Position numbers and translations under genes: made by a program. The notes below the pieces were generated by a model that saw only the letters and a list, made by a program, of their open reading frames with translations, ran no database searches and was not told the origin of the DNA. Source: an uncultured Faecalicoccus sp. (GTDB taxonomy: Bacteria; Bacillota_I; Bacilli_A; Erysipelotrichales; Erysipelotrichaceae). From it: a stretch of DNA of 64,000 nt. The stretch spans positions 29,336 to 93,335 of the forward strand of contig CABVDD010000002.1 in assembly GCA_902497095.1 (NCBI GenBank), in the 5' to 3' direction. Below are positions 35,478 to 43,783 of this stretch, piece after piece (the first letter of the stretch is position 1; each line of letters opens with the position of its first letter).

Positions 35478-36512
35478 GTGCAGATGAAAAAAAAGAATAT
35501 TGAAGCTAGAGTGGTTTTGATTCTGATTTGCCTGGGTATATTTTGTGGCTGTTTCTGGTATATGAACCAAACGTATGATCCCTTGGCGCGATATCCTTAT
35601 GCGACCGATGAGAATCGCGATATCCTATTACAATATTTGGATAGTGATGATATTGACTATATTATTTCTAATCAGATTCGGCCTGAAGAGTTTATTGAAT
35701 TCATCGATGAGGAAGGATTTAATATACGGTATTGTCGTCTTTATTCGATTGCCAAGCAAACACAGGACCAATCCAATGCGTATATCGTTAATTTTGTGAA
35801 TCGTTTCCGGCAACACTTTTCAACCAGTACCTTAAAGACTTTGTTGGAACATTATTCTTATGTGGATTTGACGACTTTCTATGAAAATGAAGCAATTCGA
35901 CAAGAACCTTTGAAATTGATAGCCGATCCAAGTCAGCCATTTGTGATCTTGAAACAAGATACATCGGTATATAAGTATGTTCCTTCAAATTTAGTTTCGG
36001 TTGGAACGATTTCATTACATGAAAAGGCAGCAGAGGCTTTTGAAAGGATGGAAAGTGCATATCAATCGATGTTGGGAAATGATGCATCGTTAAGTCTTGT
36101 CAAAGGTTATATGCCTTATGATCAGATCTTTACCGAATATACATCATTAAGTCAAAACCATCCAGATATTGTTGATCAAATATTTATGCCAGCCGGGCAA
36201 AATGAATTTCAATTAGGATATACGGTTGCCTTGCAGGGCTATCAGGAATGGATCGATGCTTTGATGGCACAGGAAAATACAGATTATGAAGCTATCATAG
36301 AGTCAATGGATGAAAGTTTGAAAGTAAAAATGGCGTGGCTGGAAGAAAATGCTTATCGTTATGGCTTTGTGATTCGATATCCACAAGATAAAGAATCCGT
36401 AACCCAACATTTATATAATCCGTTTTTACTGCGGTATGTTGGCATAGAAAATGCCAGAGAATTGCATGAAAACGATAAGGCCATGGAAGAGATAAAATTG
36501 AGTGAGGAATAA
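35478..36512 (+). CDS. VanY/DacB-like M15 peptidase homologue, zinc ligands lost
   Basis: 344 residues: one N-terminal membrane anchor (about 10-28) and a C-terminal domain that aligns with D-Ala-D-Ala carboxypeptidases of family M15B (WLEENAYRYGFVIRYPQDKESVTQ, LRYVGIENARELHE). The ligand motif SEHQTGLAxD reads NEFQLGYTVA here, and EPWHFRYVG reads NPFLLRYVG. All three zinc ligands (His, Asp, His) and the catalytic Glu are therefore replaced. It is probably a peptidoglycan-binding pseudo-enzyme. GTG at 35478 has a good AAGGAAAG spacing; ATG at 35484 is also possible. Confidence 0.75.
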   Translation: MQMKKKNIEARVVLILICLGIFCGCFWYMNQTYDPLARYPYATDENRDILLQYLDSDDIDYIISNQIRPEEFIEFIDEEGFNIRYCRLYSIAKQTQDQSNAYIVNFVNRFRQHFSTSTLKTLLEHYSYVDLTTFYENEAIRQEPLKLIADPSQPFVILKQDTSVYKYVPSNLVSVGTISLHEKAAEAFERMESAYQSMLGNDASLSLVKGYMPYDQIFTEYTSLSQNHPDIVDQIFMPAGQNEFQLGYTVALQGYQEWIDALMAQENTDYEAIIESMDESLKVKMAWLEENAYRYGFVIRYPQDKESVTQHLYNPFLLRYVGIENARELHENDKAMEEIKLSEE

Positions 36513-36518
36513 GACAAA

Positions 36519-36992
36519 ATGCAGATCGTAATAGTGAGTGATACCCATTCGCAAAATGAAATTTTGGAATGTCTGGAGAAAAAATATAAAAACGCTTATG
36601 CATATATTCACTGCGGTGATTTAGAAGATGATCCTCGGTTGTATCCAAATTGGTTGATCGTAAAAGGAAATAACGACTACTATGGAAAATTTAGAGACGA
36701 TTTTCGTATTCGTGTAGGAAAACATAAAATCTATGTAACCCATTCTCATCGTTGTTCGTATTTATATCGCGAGCAGAATTTAGTGTGCTTGGCTTCAGAA
36801 TATGGATGTGATATCGTATGTTATGGACATACCCATATATCAAAAATCAAACAGTTGGATAACATTTTATTGATCAATCCAGGATCCGCTCGATTTCCAA
36901 GAGATGGAAAATCGCCAAGTTATGCGATTTTGAATATAGAAGATGATATCGTGGATGTGGAAATTGTTTTTCAAGAAGATTGGGATTTTTAA
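36519..36992 (+). CDS. YfcE/MJ0936-type metallophosphoesterase
   Basis: 157 residues with all metal motifs of the calcineurin-like YfcE family: SDTHSQ, HCGDLEDD, VKGNNDYYG, VTHSHRC and CYGHTH. Such enzymes hydrolyse phosphodiesters or cyclic nucleotides in vitro. It follows the VanY-like gene by 6 bases and probably shares its transcript. Confidence 0.9.
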   Translation: MQIVIVSDTHSQNEILECLEKKYKNAYAYIHCGDLEDDPRLYPNWLIVKGNNDYYGKFRDDFRIRVGKHKIYVTHSHRCSYLYREQNLVCLASEYGCDIVCYGHTHISKIKQLDNILLINPGSARFPRDGKSPSYAILNIEDDIVDVEIVFQEDWDF

Positions 36993-37047
36993 AGGGGAAG
37001 ATATGTTTTTTTAAACATGTCTACTAAAGATTTAGGAGAGAAAAGAT

Positions 37048-37572
37048 ATGGATAGTGGAGTACTTTCGGTCGTTGTGACCCTGGTTTTAATTGGTTTTGG
37101 TATTTACGAGTTGTATAACGGCATCAAAGAATTGGTGATCCATCATAAAAATCGCAAAGAATATATGGAAAATCATCCGAAGAAATATGAATTTTTTGAA
37201 GAGTATAAGATTTGGTTTTCTATATATATAGTAGTGGCCATTGGCAGTTTTGCGGCAGCTTGTTATCAAATGTTAGTACAAAAAGATGGAATTTACGCGA
37301 TCGGTTTTTGGGTGCTTTGTGCTTGTTGTATCAGTTTTGCCCTGGATTGTCTTGTCAAAAGAAGAGCCTGGTTTTATGAAGATGGCTTTTTCTATGAGAA
37401 GAAATATTATCGCTATCGAAGGATTGTCAATGTATCAAAGACAAATAAGATGCGTCCTGGTTTTAATGTGAGTTTTTCTAAAGATCCTTCTATGATCGTT
37501 ACACGTAAAATGGCGCAAAAGATCAAAGATAATATGCAAAAAGCAAAAGAGAATAAAAAGAAAAGGAGATAG
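37048..37572 (+). CDS. Hypothetical three-TM membrane protein
   Basis: 174 residues. Hydrophobic segments near 8-28, 53-73 and 84-104 are followed by a basic soluble tail with KMRPGFNVSFSKDPSM and a Lys-rich C terminus. The tail (FFYEKKYYRYRRIVNVSKT) resembles small bacterial PH-like domains but I am not certain. TTAGGAGAG precedes the ATG. Co-transcribed with the next gene, 2 bases apart. Confidence 0.55.
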   Translation: MDSGVLSVVVTLVLIGFGIYELYNGIKELVIHHKNRKEYMENHPKKYEFFEEYKIWFSIYIVVAIGSFAAACYQMLVQKDGIYAIGFWVLCACCISFALDCLVKRRAWFYEDGFFYEKKYYRYRRIVNVSKTNKMRPGFNVSFSKDPSMIVTRKMAQKIKDNMQKAKENKKKRR

Positions 37573-37574
37573 TT

Positions 37575-37898
37575 ATGGCAAAACGAGATAATAATGTACG
37601 TAAGACAGCAGCAAGAATTGTAATGGATGCTTTTCTTAAACGTAAGGCAACATCACCGGATAAGGCGATTCCTATTGAAGAATTTAAGGATGTAAAGTTA
37701 TCGACATCGGTCATTTCTTATACGATTGCGAATTTTATGGAAGATGAAGTGGTCTATAAAACAGGAGATGATCGTTATTATTTTTCAGAAGAGAACTGGA
37801 AAAAGCTGGAAAAGAAAGTCACTCGTGGCTATTGGGTCATGGTGGCTATTCCAATCATTTGCTTGGTTGCGGTTTTATTGTTTCGATATTTCATATAA
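37575..37898 (+). CDS. Hypothetical protein with C-terminal membrane anchor
   Basis: 107 residues: a basic soluble part that could be a small winged-helix-like fold (SVISYTIANFMEDEVVYKTGDDRYYFSEENW) and a C-terminal helix (VMVAIPIICLVAVLLFRYFI) as tail anchor. AAAAGGAGA precedes the ATG. Its role is unknown; it pairs with the upstream membrane protein. Confidence 0.5.
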   Translation: MAKRDNNVRKTAARIVMDAFLKRKATSPDKAIPIEEFKDVKLSTSVISYTIANFMEDEVVYKTGDDRYYFSEENWKKLEKKVTRGYWVMVAIPIICLVAVLLFRYFI

Positions 37899-37912
37899 AA
37901 GAAAGAATTCGA

Positions 37913-37942
37913 TTGTTTCCACAAACATTATAATGTTATAAT
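37913..37942 (+). promoter_or_regulatory. manA promoter with overlapping palindromic operator
   Basis: TTGTTT (37913-37918), an 18-base spacer and TATAAT (37937-37942). The perfect palindrome AACATTATAATGTT occupies 37924-37937 and abuts the -10. The same palindrome, with the same join to TATAAT, occurs at 43190-43203 before the isomerase/GntR operon. Confidence 0.7.
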
Positions 37943-37966
37943 GTATCCATGAAAGAGGTGACGATA

Positions 37967-38902
37967 ATGTATCCAATACAATTAAAGCCTATTTATGATA
38001 AAACAATTTGGGCCAATGACAAACTGACAACGCTTCGCCATATGGATGAAAAAGGATATGGAACTTGCTGGGAGATCAGTGCACATTCGTATTGTACCAA
38101 TGAAGTCGTAAATGGTATTTATAAAGGCAAAACACTCATGGAGTTGATTGAAGAAAAGCCAGAAGAAATGTTGGGAGAAATCCCTTTTGAACATATGCTT
38201 CGATTAGCGTATTTGGATGCCAAAGATGATTTATCAATACAAGTACATCCTTATAACAGTTATGCCAAAGCTCATGAAAATGATTTAGGCAAAACAGAAT
38301 CATGGTATGTTTTAGATGCCAAGCCCAATGCCACTTTGGTAGCAGGAACCCTGACAGAGGATAAGAATGTTATTCAAAAAGCTTTGGAAGATGAAAATTT
38401 AGAACCATATCTTCGCAAAGTGGATATTGAAGCAGGGGATTTTATTTTGATACCTGCTGGTATGTTACATGCGTTAGGCGCAGGTATTTTTGCCATTGAA
38501 ATTGGTACTAATTCCAATACGACCTATCGTTTTTACGATTACAATCGTACAGATGCCAATGGAAATAAAAGAGAACTTCACTTAGAGAAAAGTTTTGATG
38601 TTGCGGATTTTTCACTTCGTACACAAAAAATCAGTAATCCTTACATCGAAGGACAACATAAGACTTTAGTAGACTGTGATGAATTTGTCGTTGAGCTTTA
38701 TGATATCAAAGATTCTTTAACATTAGATATACAAGGGAAAAAATTTCATACATTGACTTTTGTGCAAGGGGATGCACAGATCGTTTATGGTCAAAATATC
38801 TTACCGGTTACGTATACGGAAAGTGTATTTATCCCGGCTAGTTTAGGCGTCTATACGATCAAAGGAAACGGGCGTGTCCTGGTAGCGTATTCTAAACCAT
38901 AA
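37967..38902 (+). CDS. manA: Mannose-6-phosphate isomerase, class I
   Basis: 311 residues of the short Firmicutes ManA type: SIQVHPYNSYA (Gln/His zinc ligands), ESWYVLDA (Glu), IPAGMLHALG (His) and IGTNSNTTYRFYDYNR. It interconverts mannose-6-P and fructose-6-P, feeding mannose from the adjacent PTS into glycolysis. The ATG at 37967 is preferred to the one at 37949 because AAAGAGGTGA lies just upstream. Its promoter shares an operator with the operon starting at 43228. Confidence 0.93.
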   Translation: MYPIQLKPIYDKTIWANDKLTTLRHMDEKGYGTCWEISAHSYCTNEVVNGIYKGKTLMELIEEKPEEMLGEIPFEHMLRLAYLDAKDDLSIQVHPYNSYAKAHENDLGKTESWYVLDAKPNATLVAGTLTEDKNVIQKALEDENLEPYLRKVDIEAGDFILIPAGMLHALGAGIFAIEIGTNSNTTYRFYDYNRTDANGNKRELHLEKSFDVADFSLRTQKISNPYIEGQHKTLVDCDEFVVELYDIKDSLTLDIQGKKFHTLTFVQGDAQIVYGQNILPVTYTESVFIPASLGVYTIKGNGRVLVAYSKP

Positions 38903-38953
38903 ATAAATACAATTATCATGAGAAAATACTTCTTACCAACCCTATAAAATAAA

Positions 38954-38982
38954 TTGAAAAATGTGATTTTATGTGATAGTAT
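38954..38982 (+). promoter_or_regulatory. Likely promoter of the mannose-family PTS operon
   Basis: TTGAAA (38954-38959), 17-base spacer and TAGTAT (38977-38982). The leader to the first ATG is about 62 bases. The shared palindrome of the two isomerase promoters is not present here, so the PTS genes are regulated differently. AAAGGAG precedes the first gene. Confidence 0.55.
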
Positions 38983-39051
38983 TTACTCGTTAAAAAAAAG
39001 CTATGTAAGGGCTTTAAAAAATGCCGATTCAGGCAAAAGGAGAAAAAAATC

Positions 39052-39477
39052 ATGAAATATGTAGTTATGGTTAGTCATGGTGAATTTGCACCGGGTCTTC
39101 ATAGTGCAGTAAAGATGATGACTGGTGACAGAAACGATGTATTGAGTACATCTTTAAAAGATGGAATGAGTGCTGATCAATTTGCCGAAAATTTCCGCGA
39201 ATTGGTATCTGGCTTCAACAGTGATGATGAAGTGATCTTGTTGGCTGATATCTTAAGTGGATCTCCATTTACAAATGCATTAAGCGTATTGGATGAAAAA
39301 GGGTTGTTGGCAAATACTTTGGTAATTGCTGGTATGAATATGCCTTGTGCCATTTCTGCTGTATTGATGAAAGATAATATGGACAGAGAAGCTTTAAAAG
39401 AAACCTTACTAAGCGAAGGTCGTGCCGGACTTTGTGAATTTGTTACAGAGTCAAATGACGATGATGATGATCTATAA
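39052..39477 (+). CDS. PTS mannose-family EIIA component
   Basis: 141 residues. The EIIA-Man fold with phosphorylated His in VVMVSHGEFAPG (residue 9), and ADILSGSPFTNAL. It takes phosphate from HPr and passes it to EIIB. First of four consecutive genes (A, B, C, D) encoding a complete transporter. It ends in an acidic Asp run. Confidence 0.92.
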   Translation: MKYVVMVSHGEFAPGLHSAVKMMTGDRNDVLSTSLKDGMSADQFAENFRELVSGFNSDDEVILLADILSGSPFTNALSVLDEKGLLANTLVIAGMNMPCAISAVLMKDNMDREALKETLLSEGRAGLCEFVTESNDDDDDL

Positions 39478-39510
39478 GAGGTCTTATCATAAATTAAAGG
39501 AGGAATTATA

Positions 39511-40002
39511 ATGATTAGTTTTGTTCGAGTGGATGATCGTATCATTCATGGTCAGATCGTTACACGTTGGTCTAAAGAGTACCCATGTGACGGTATCATT
39601 GCGGTTAATGATAAAGCCGCTACAACCCCAGTTTTGAAACAGTCTTTTAAAGCAAGTACAGACAAGAAAGTATTTGTTTGGACAATGGATCATTTCTTTG
39701 AAAAAGCCGATGATGTTTTAAAAAGCTCAAAGAAATATTTCTTGATCACTAAAAATCCAGTGGATATGAAGAAGATTCTTGTAGATCATGGATTTGTTCC
39801 AAGTGATGTAAAACAAGTTGTTATTGGACCTTGTAATGATCGTCCAGGCGCTATCAAATTAGGATCAAATCAGTCTTTGATCCCAGAAGAAGCAGAAGCT
39901 TGTGAAGCTATGACAAATGCTGGTTACGATGTATATTTCGCATTGTTAAGAGAAACAGCAATTGGATCATGGCCCAAATTCAGATCTAAATTCGGTTACT
40001 AA
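39511..40002 (+). CDS. PTS mannose/sorbose-family EIIB component
   Basis: 163 residues: FVRVDDRIIHGQIVTRW holds the active His (residue 14) of EIIB-Man/Sor. It phosphorylates the incoming sugar via EIIC/IID. AAAGGAGG precedes the ATG. Separate IIA and IIB genes (not fused) as in many gut Firmicutes. Confidence 0.93.
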   Translation: MISFVRVDDRIIHGQIVTRWSKEYPCDGIIAVNDKAATTPVLKQSFKASTDKKVFVWTMDHFFEKADDVLKSSKKYFLITKNPVDMKKILVDHGFVPSDVKQVVIGPCNDRPGAIKLGSNQSLIPEEAEACEAMTNAGYDVYFALLRETAIGSWPKFRSKFGY

Positions 40003-40046
40003 TTGGGAGTAGTACTGAGTTAGATAAATAAAAAAGGAGAGAAAGT

Positions 40047-40883
40047 ATGACATTTTTTCAAGCAGCTTTAATTGGTATCATGAGCTGTACTGCAGCCAGT
40101 ACCATTGCTTGTTTGGGAACAACCGTTGGTAACTATACGTTAAACCGTCCATTGGTTGCATCCCTTATTGTTGGAATCATCCTTGGCGATATTCAGGGAT
40201 GTATTCTGATTGGTATCCCAATGCAGATTATGTGGATCGCGCTAGTAACACCAGGTGGAACTGTTGCATCTGACTTACGTGCCGTTTCTTACATTGGTAT
40301 TCCTTTGGCTTATGTTGGTGCTAAAGCCGCTGGTTGGGATTTCGGTGGGGCCGATGCTCAAGGTCTTGCTGGTACGATCTCTGCCATGACAGGTGTAATC
40401 GGTATCACATTGTTCTACGGAACAGCAATGATGAACTTGATTTGGCAGCACATTGGTTGGGCACAGTTGGATAAAGGAAACATGGAAATCGTTGGTAAAG
40501 TTGACTGCTTAATGCCATTGATTTCACACTTCGTATTATCTTTCTTGCCATGTACATTATTGTGCTACTATGGTTCAGGCGCTGTACAGGAACTGTTTAG
40601 TGTATTGAACACAGATATGTGGTATGTTAAGGCTTTATTAACAGTTGGTTCCGTTTTACCAGCTGTAGGTATCGCTATCTTGTTGAAATCAGTAATTTCA
40701 AAACCAACCGATTTAATTTTCTTCGTATTCGGTTTCGCTTGTGCTAAATCAATGGGGCTGACATTGTTAGCTGCAACAGCAGTTGGTGGTGTATTCGCAT
40801 TGATCAACTACCAATTAATGATGATGAAAGCAGGAGGCGTTACAGCTGCTGTTTCTGATGACGATGATGAGGAGGATATTTAA
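40047..40883 (+). CDS. PTS mannose/sorbose-family EIIC component
   Basis: 278 residues, strongly hydrophobic, with the EIIC motif GIPMQIMWIALVTPGGTVASDLR. It forms the sugar channel with EIID. The C terminus ends in an acidic run (SDDDDEEDI). AAAGGAGAG precedes the ATG; 2 bases separate it from EIID. Confidence 0.93.
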   Translation: MTFFQAALIGIMSCTAASTIACLGTTVGNYTLNRPLVASLIVGIILGDIQGCILIGIPMQIMWIALVTPGGTVASDLRAVSYIGIPLAYVGAKAAGWDFGGADAQGLAGTISAMTGVIGITLFYGTAMMNLIWQHIGWAQLDKGNMEIVGKVDCLMPLISHFVLSFLPCTLLCYYGSGAVQELFSVLNTDMWYVKALLTVGSVLPAVGIAILLKSVISKPTDLIFFVFGFACAKSMGLTLLAATAVGGVFALINYQLMMMKAGGVTAAVSDDDDEEDI

Positions 40884-40885
40884 TT

Positions 40886-41728
40886 ATGAAAAAGATTTCT
40901 AAGAAAACTTTAAATAAATCCTTCTGGCGTTGGTGGTATGGAAACCTGACAGGTTTCTCTCAAGAACACATGCAGACATTTGGTTACATGTGGGCTATGC
41001 TGCCTATCATCAAAGAATTGTATGAAACTCGTGAAGAACAACAGGAAAAATTAACAACTTACTACCCATTCTTCAATACTGAACCTCAGATTGGTGCCAT
41101 GGTTGTTGGTATCACTGCTGGTTTGGAAGAAGCTCGTGCTAATGGTGCTGAATCTATCGATGATGAAATGATCAACGGTATTCGTGCTGGTCTAATGGGA
41201 CCTTTGGCAGGTATCGGTGACTCATTGATCGTTGGTACTTACATTCCTATCTTATTAGGTATTGCCGTTGGTTTAGCAGAAGGTGGATCTGCTATTGGTC
41301 CTTTGTTCTATATCGTTGTATGGAACATCACTTCTACTTGGTTCCAGAAATTTGTTTATGACAAAGGTTATGAACTAGGTGGTTCTGCCGTAGAATTAAT
41401 CGTTGGTCAGCAAGCTACAGCCTTCCGTGAATCTGTAATCGTTATGGGTCAGGTTATTGTTGGTGCTATGGCTGCCAGCTGGGTAAACGTTTCTACAAGT
41501 GTACAGATTGCTACAAACTCTGAAGGTGAACCAGTAATGTTGCAAGGTCAGTTAGACGGTGCATTCCCTGGTATCCTTACAATGTTGTTTGTATTGTTCG
41601 CTTGGTTCTTAATGGCTAAAAAGAACATGTCTCCAATCAAAGTATTGTTATTGTTCGTTGTTATCGCCATCGTAGGTAACATCATCGGTAGTGATATCTT
41701 GTTCGGATTCGGTTCTTTGATCGGATAA
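40886..41728 (+). CDS. PTS mannose-family EIID component
   Basis: 280 residues: LTGFSQEHMQTFGYMWAM, FFNTEPQIGAMVVG and GPLAGIGDSLIVGTY are EIID-Man family motifs; C-terminal helices anchor it. Completes the transporter. The sugar is likely mannose, glucose or a related hexose; the PMI genes nearby favour mannose, but specificity cannot be read from sequence. Confidence 0.94.
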   Translation: MKKISKKTLNKSFWRWWYGNLTGFSQEHMQTFGYMWAMLPIIKELYETREEQQEKLTTYYPFFNTEPQIGAMVVGITAGLEEARANGAESIDDEMINGIRAGLMGPLAGIGDSLIVGTYIPILLGIAVGLAEGGSAIGPLFYIVVWNITSTWFQKFVYDKGYELGGSAVELIVGQQATAFRESVIVMGQVIVGAMAASWVNVSTSVQIATNSEGEPVMLQGQLDGAFPGILTMLFVLFAWFLMAKKNMSPIKVLLLFVVIAIVGNIIGSDILFGFGSLIG

Positions 41729-41749
41729 GCTATTCGAAAAGGACACTAT

Positions 41750-41787
41750 CAAAATCATCCCTTTCTCCCAAGAGGGATGATTTTGTT
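41750..41787 (+). terminator. Intrinsic terminator of the PTS operon
   Basis: CAAAATCATCCCT (41750-41762) pairs perfectly with AGGGATGATTTTG (41773-41785), then TTTAT. The short T-tract may allow read-through into the small membrane gene. Confidence 0.7.
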
Positions 41788-41810
41788 TATAGATTAGTAA
41801 GGAGCATAAA

Positions 41811-42119
41811 ATGCGAAAAAAAGAGCGAGAAGATTTAAAAAATGAAATCGCATATAGAAATATGATGACAAAAAAATTAGGACGCTCCATGAAAATGTTC
41901 TTTTTTATTTTTTTACTATTTGCCGCTATTGCCATTTGGGGATTCACTGGACTGCACGATAACTTTTTAAATGTCAGTGCGACAGTACGTGATATCTTAA
42001 AATGGATCGGTTTAGTATTAGGAATCATTTTCGGTGTCTTAACACTGATGTATTTTTTAAGTTTTCAAAATTCTAAAAAATATACACTATATTTAATTGA
42101 TAAGCTCCAGAAAAAATAA
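41811..42119 (+). CDS. Hypothetical small membrane protein
   Basis: 102 residues: basic N terminus and two membrane helices (about 26-46 and 60-83). TAAGGAG precedes the ATG. Not recognised. It follows the PTS genes after a terminator-like hairpin and precedes its own terminator. Confidence 0.6.
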   Translation: MRKKEREDLKNEIAYRNMMTKKLGRSMKMFFFIFLLFAAIAIWGFTGLHDNFLNVSATVRDILKWIGLVLGIIFGVLTLMYFLSFQNSKKYTLYLIDKLQKK

Positions 42120-42134
42120 CTGGTGCTTTTTTTT
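42102..42134 (+). terminator. Intrinsic terminator after the small membrane gene
   Basis: AAGCTCCAG (42102-42110) and CTGGTGCTT (42120-42128), one mismatch, followed by eight T including the end of the stem. The stop codon lies in the loop. Confidence 0.7.
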
Positions 42135-42143
42135 ATATTTCAT

Positions 42144-42166
42144 AAAAAAAGAAGACATTAGTCTTC
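42144..42166 (-). terminator. Intrinsic terminator of the glycosyltransferase gene
   Basis: On the minus strand GAAGAC-TAAT-GTCTTC followed by seven T; the TAA stop of the gene is in the loop. Confidence 0.8.
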
Positions 42167-43117
42167 TCTTCGTTCTTTTGCTTTTTTCAAGGAATCCAAG
42201 ATCAAAGAAGGATCGATAAATGTCTTTTCTTTTTCTTCTTCGACTTCCTCGATGGAAGAATTATAAATATCGAAATAATCTTGGTAAAGATCTAAATTAT
42301 CATCAACTGTTATCTTAGCACCAAATAAAGCTTCTGGATGACTTGCGATTAATTCTGCATTGATTGGTTTAGCACCAGAACTAGCTTGCCAACTTCCATA
42401 AGGACCGATAAGACGATAATCATTATTGATGTGATCATCTTTTTGGTTTGTATAAACAAATTTTTCCATCATCATAGGAATATACATCTCTTCTGGATAC
42501 CAGGACATCTTAAACGTATTGGATACGTACTCAAAATGAACGATAAGTTTTTTTACAGTCTCTTTAGATAACATAAACCAGGGACTGCCAATTTGATAAG
42601 GATCGTTTATCTTGCGTTTTAATCCAAACTTAGAAAATAAAACTGCATTTCCTCTTGTCAAAGCCCGGATGAACTTACTGGTAGGAAAAGCCAGCAAATT
42701 AGTGAACATATAATAACGTTCGGCTTTCTTTTTTAGTTCCGGAGTTTCTTTAGATGCGACATAATAATAGTCTTTTCCGTAATTTTTTTCTAAAAAGGAA
42801 ACAATTTCTTTTCGGCTTTTCAAAGGTATCATTCCATCGGTCAAATTGATAAAATAATCAAAATCATCATACTCTACAGCCTCTTTCATTTGTATGATCG
42901 TACCTCTGGCAAGAGATAGATCTCCTTCTTGGGCAAATTCTTGTGTACGTGAAATATGAACTCTAGGATGATCGGCAAATACAAAAGCAACTTTATCTCT
43001 TAAATCATTGTCATTGATCATGATAAAGGCATGATCGTTTTGTTTAACAAGTTGATTTAATGTTTCTATAACTTCGTCATAGTCTCTTTCAGACTGAATC
43101 AAATAGGCTATTTTCAT
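42158..43117 (-). CDS. Glycosyltransferase family 14-like (Core-2/I-branching type)
   Basis: 319 residues. MKIAYLIQSERDYDEV, LSLARGTIIQMKEA, NLTDGMIPLKS, GSPWFMLSKETV and WYPEEMYIPMM are the conserved blocks of bacterial GT14 proteins related to beta-1,6-N-acetylglucosaminyltransferases. It should transfer GlcNAc or xylose from a nucleotide sugar to a surface glycan; the acceptor is unknown. The ATG at 43117 is better placed after AAAGGTGG than the GTG at 43129. Confidence 0.83.
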   Translation of the reverse strand: MKIAYLIQSERDYDEVIETLNQLVKQNDHAFIMINDNDLRDKVAFVFADHPRVHISRTQEFAQEGDLSLARGTIIQMKEAVEYDDFDYFINLTDGMIPLKSRKEIVSFLEKNYGKDYYYVASKETPELKKKAERYYMFTNLLAFPTSKFIRALTRGNAVLFSKFGLKRKINDPYQIGSPWFMLSKETVKKLIVHFEYVSNTFKMSWYPEEMYIPMMMEKFVYTNQKDDHINNDYRLIGPYGSWQASSGAKPINAELIASHPEALFGAKITVDDNLDLYQDYFDIYNSSIEEVEEEKEKTFIDPSLILDSLKKAKERRED

Positions 43118-43181
43118 ATTGTGTACCACCTTTTACAAAGGGTATTATAACATAAAAAAATCAGGTTCTGATATAAACTAA

Positions 43182-43208
43182 TTGACTTAAACATTATAAT
43201 GTTATAAT
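43182..43208 (+). promoter_or_regulatory. Promoter/operator of the isomerase-GntR operon
   Basis: TTGACT (43182-43187), a 15-base spacer and TATAAT (43203-43208). The perfect palindrome AACATTATAATGTT (43190-43203) fills the spacer and overlaps the -10, as at manA. The short spacer suggests a weak or activator-assisted promoter. Confidence 0.65.
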
Positions 43209-43227
43209 CTTTTTGTAGGAGGATACT

Positions 43228-43782
43228 ATGAAGATCGTAGAACCAAAATGGATAGAAGATTTCAAACAAGGAAAAATTGATGGTCATGATGTACAAATCG
43301 CAAAAAAGACATATGATCAGGCACAATCTTTTTATGCCAACTATGATGCATCACTGGAAAAAGATACTTTGATGTATACGGTATATACATGTCAAACCAA
43401 CAATGATCATACACAAAATCTAAATTGGGGATTGACTGTAATGGAGCCAGTTTGTGTATGCCAGGAATGTAATGTGACAAGAGGACATTTCCACGAAGAT
43501 ACACAATGTGATGAGATCTATGTATGCCAAAAAGGAGAAGGTTTGTTATTATTGATGGATGCACAAGGCGTATGTCATGCCGAAAAAATGAAAGAAGGAA
43601 GTATTCATCACATTGATGGAACCTTGGCACATCGTCTAGTCAATACATCCGATTCAAGACTTGAAGTTATGTGTTGTTGGCCGGTACATGCCGGGCACGA
43701 TTATAAACGTGTAGAAGATATGCCTTTTTCTGTGCGTGTATTTAAAGAAAATGGAAAAATTACGATAAAGGAGACTATATAA
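43228..43782 (+). CDS. Cupin-type glucose-6-phosphate isomerase
   Basis: 184 residues, a cupin. Metal ligands RGHFHEDTQCDEIYVCQKGEG (His, His, Glu in two pieces) and the later His in AHRLVN match the archaeal-type cupin phosphoglucose isomerase family, as does CCWPVHAGHDYKRVED. It interconverts glucose-6-P and fructose-6-P. GTAGGAGG precedes the ATG. It is paired with a mannose-6-phosphate isomerase 2 bases downstream, so the operon funnels hexose phosphates into fructose-6-P. Confidence 0.82.
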   Translation: MKIVEPKWIEDFKQGKIDGHDVQIAKKTYDQAQSFYANYDASLEKDTLMYTVYTCQTNNDHTQNLNWGLTVMEPVCVCQECNVTRGHFHEDTQCDEIYVCQKGEGLLLLMDAQGVCHAEKMKEGSIHHIDGTLAHRLVNTSDSRLEVMCCWPVHAGHDYKRVEDMPFSVRVFKENGKITIKETI

Positions 43783-43783
43783 G

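Noticed and set aside
38983..39051. Riboswitch in the PTS leader
   Set aside because: Only weak short inverted repeats and no known riboswitch core.
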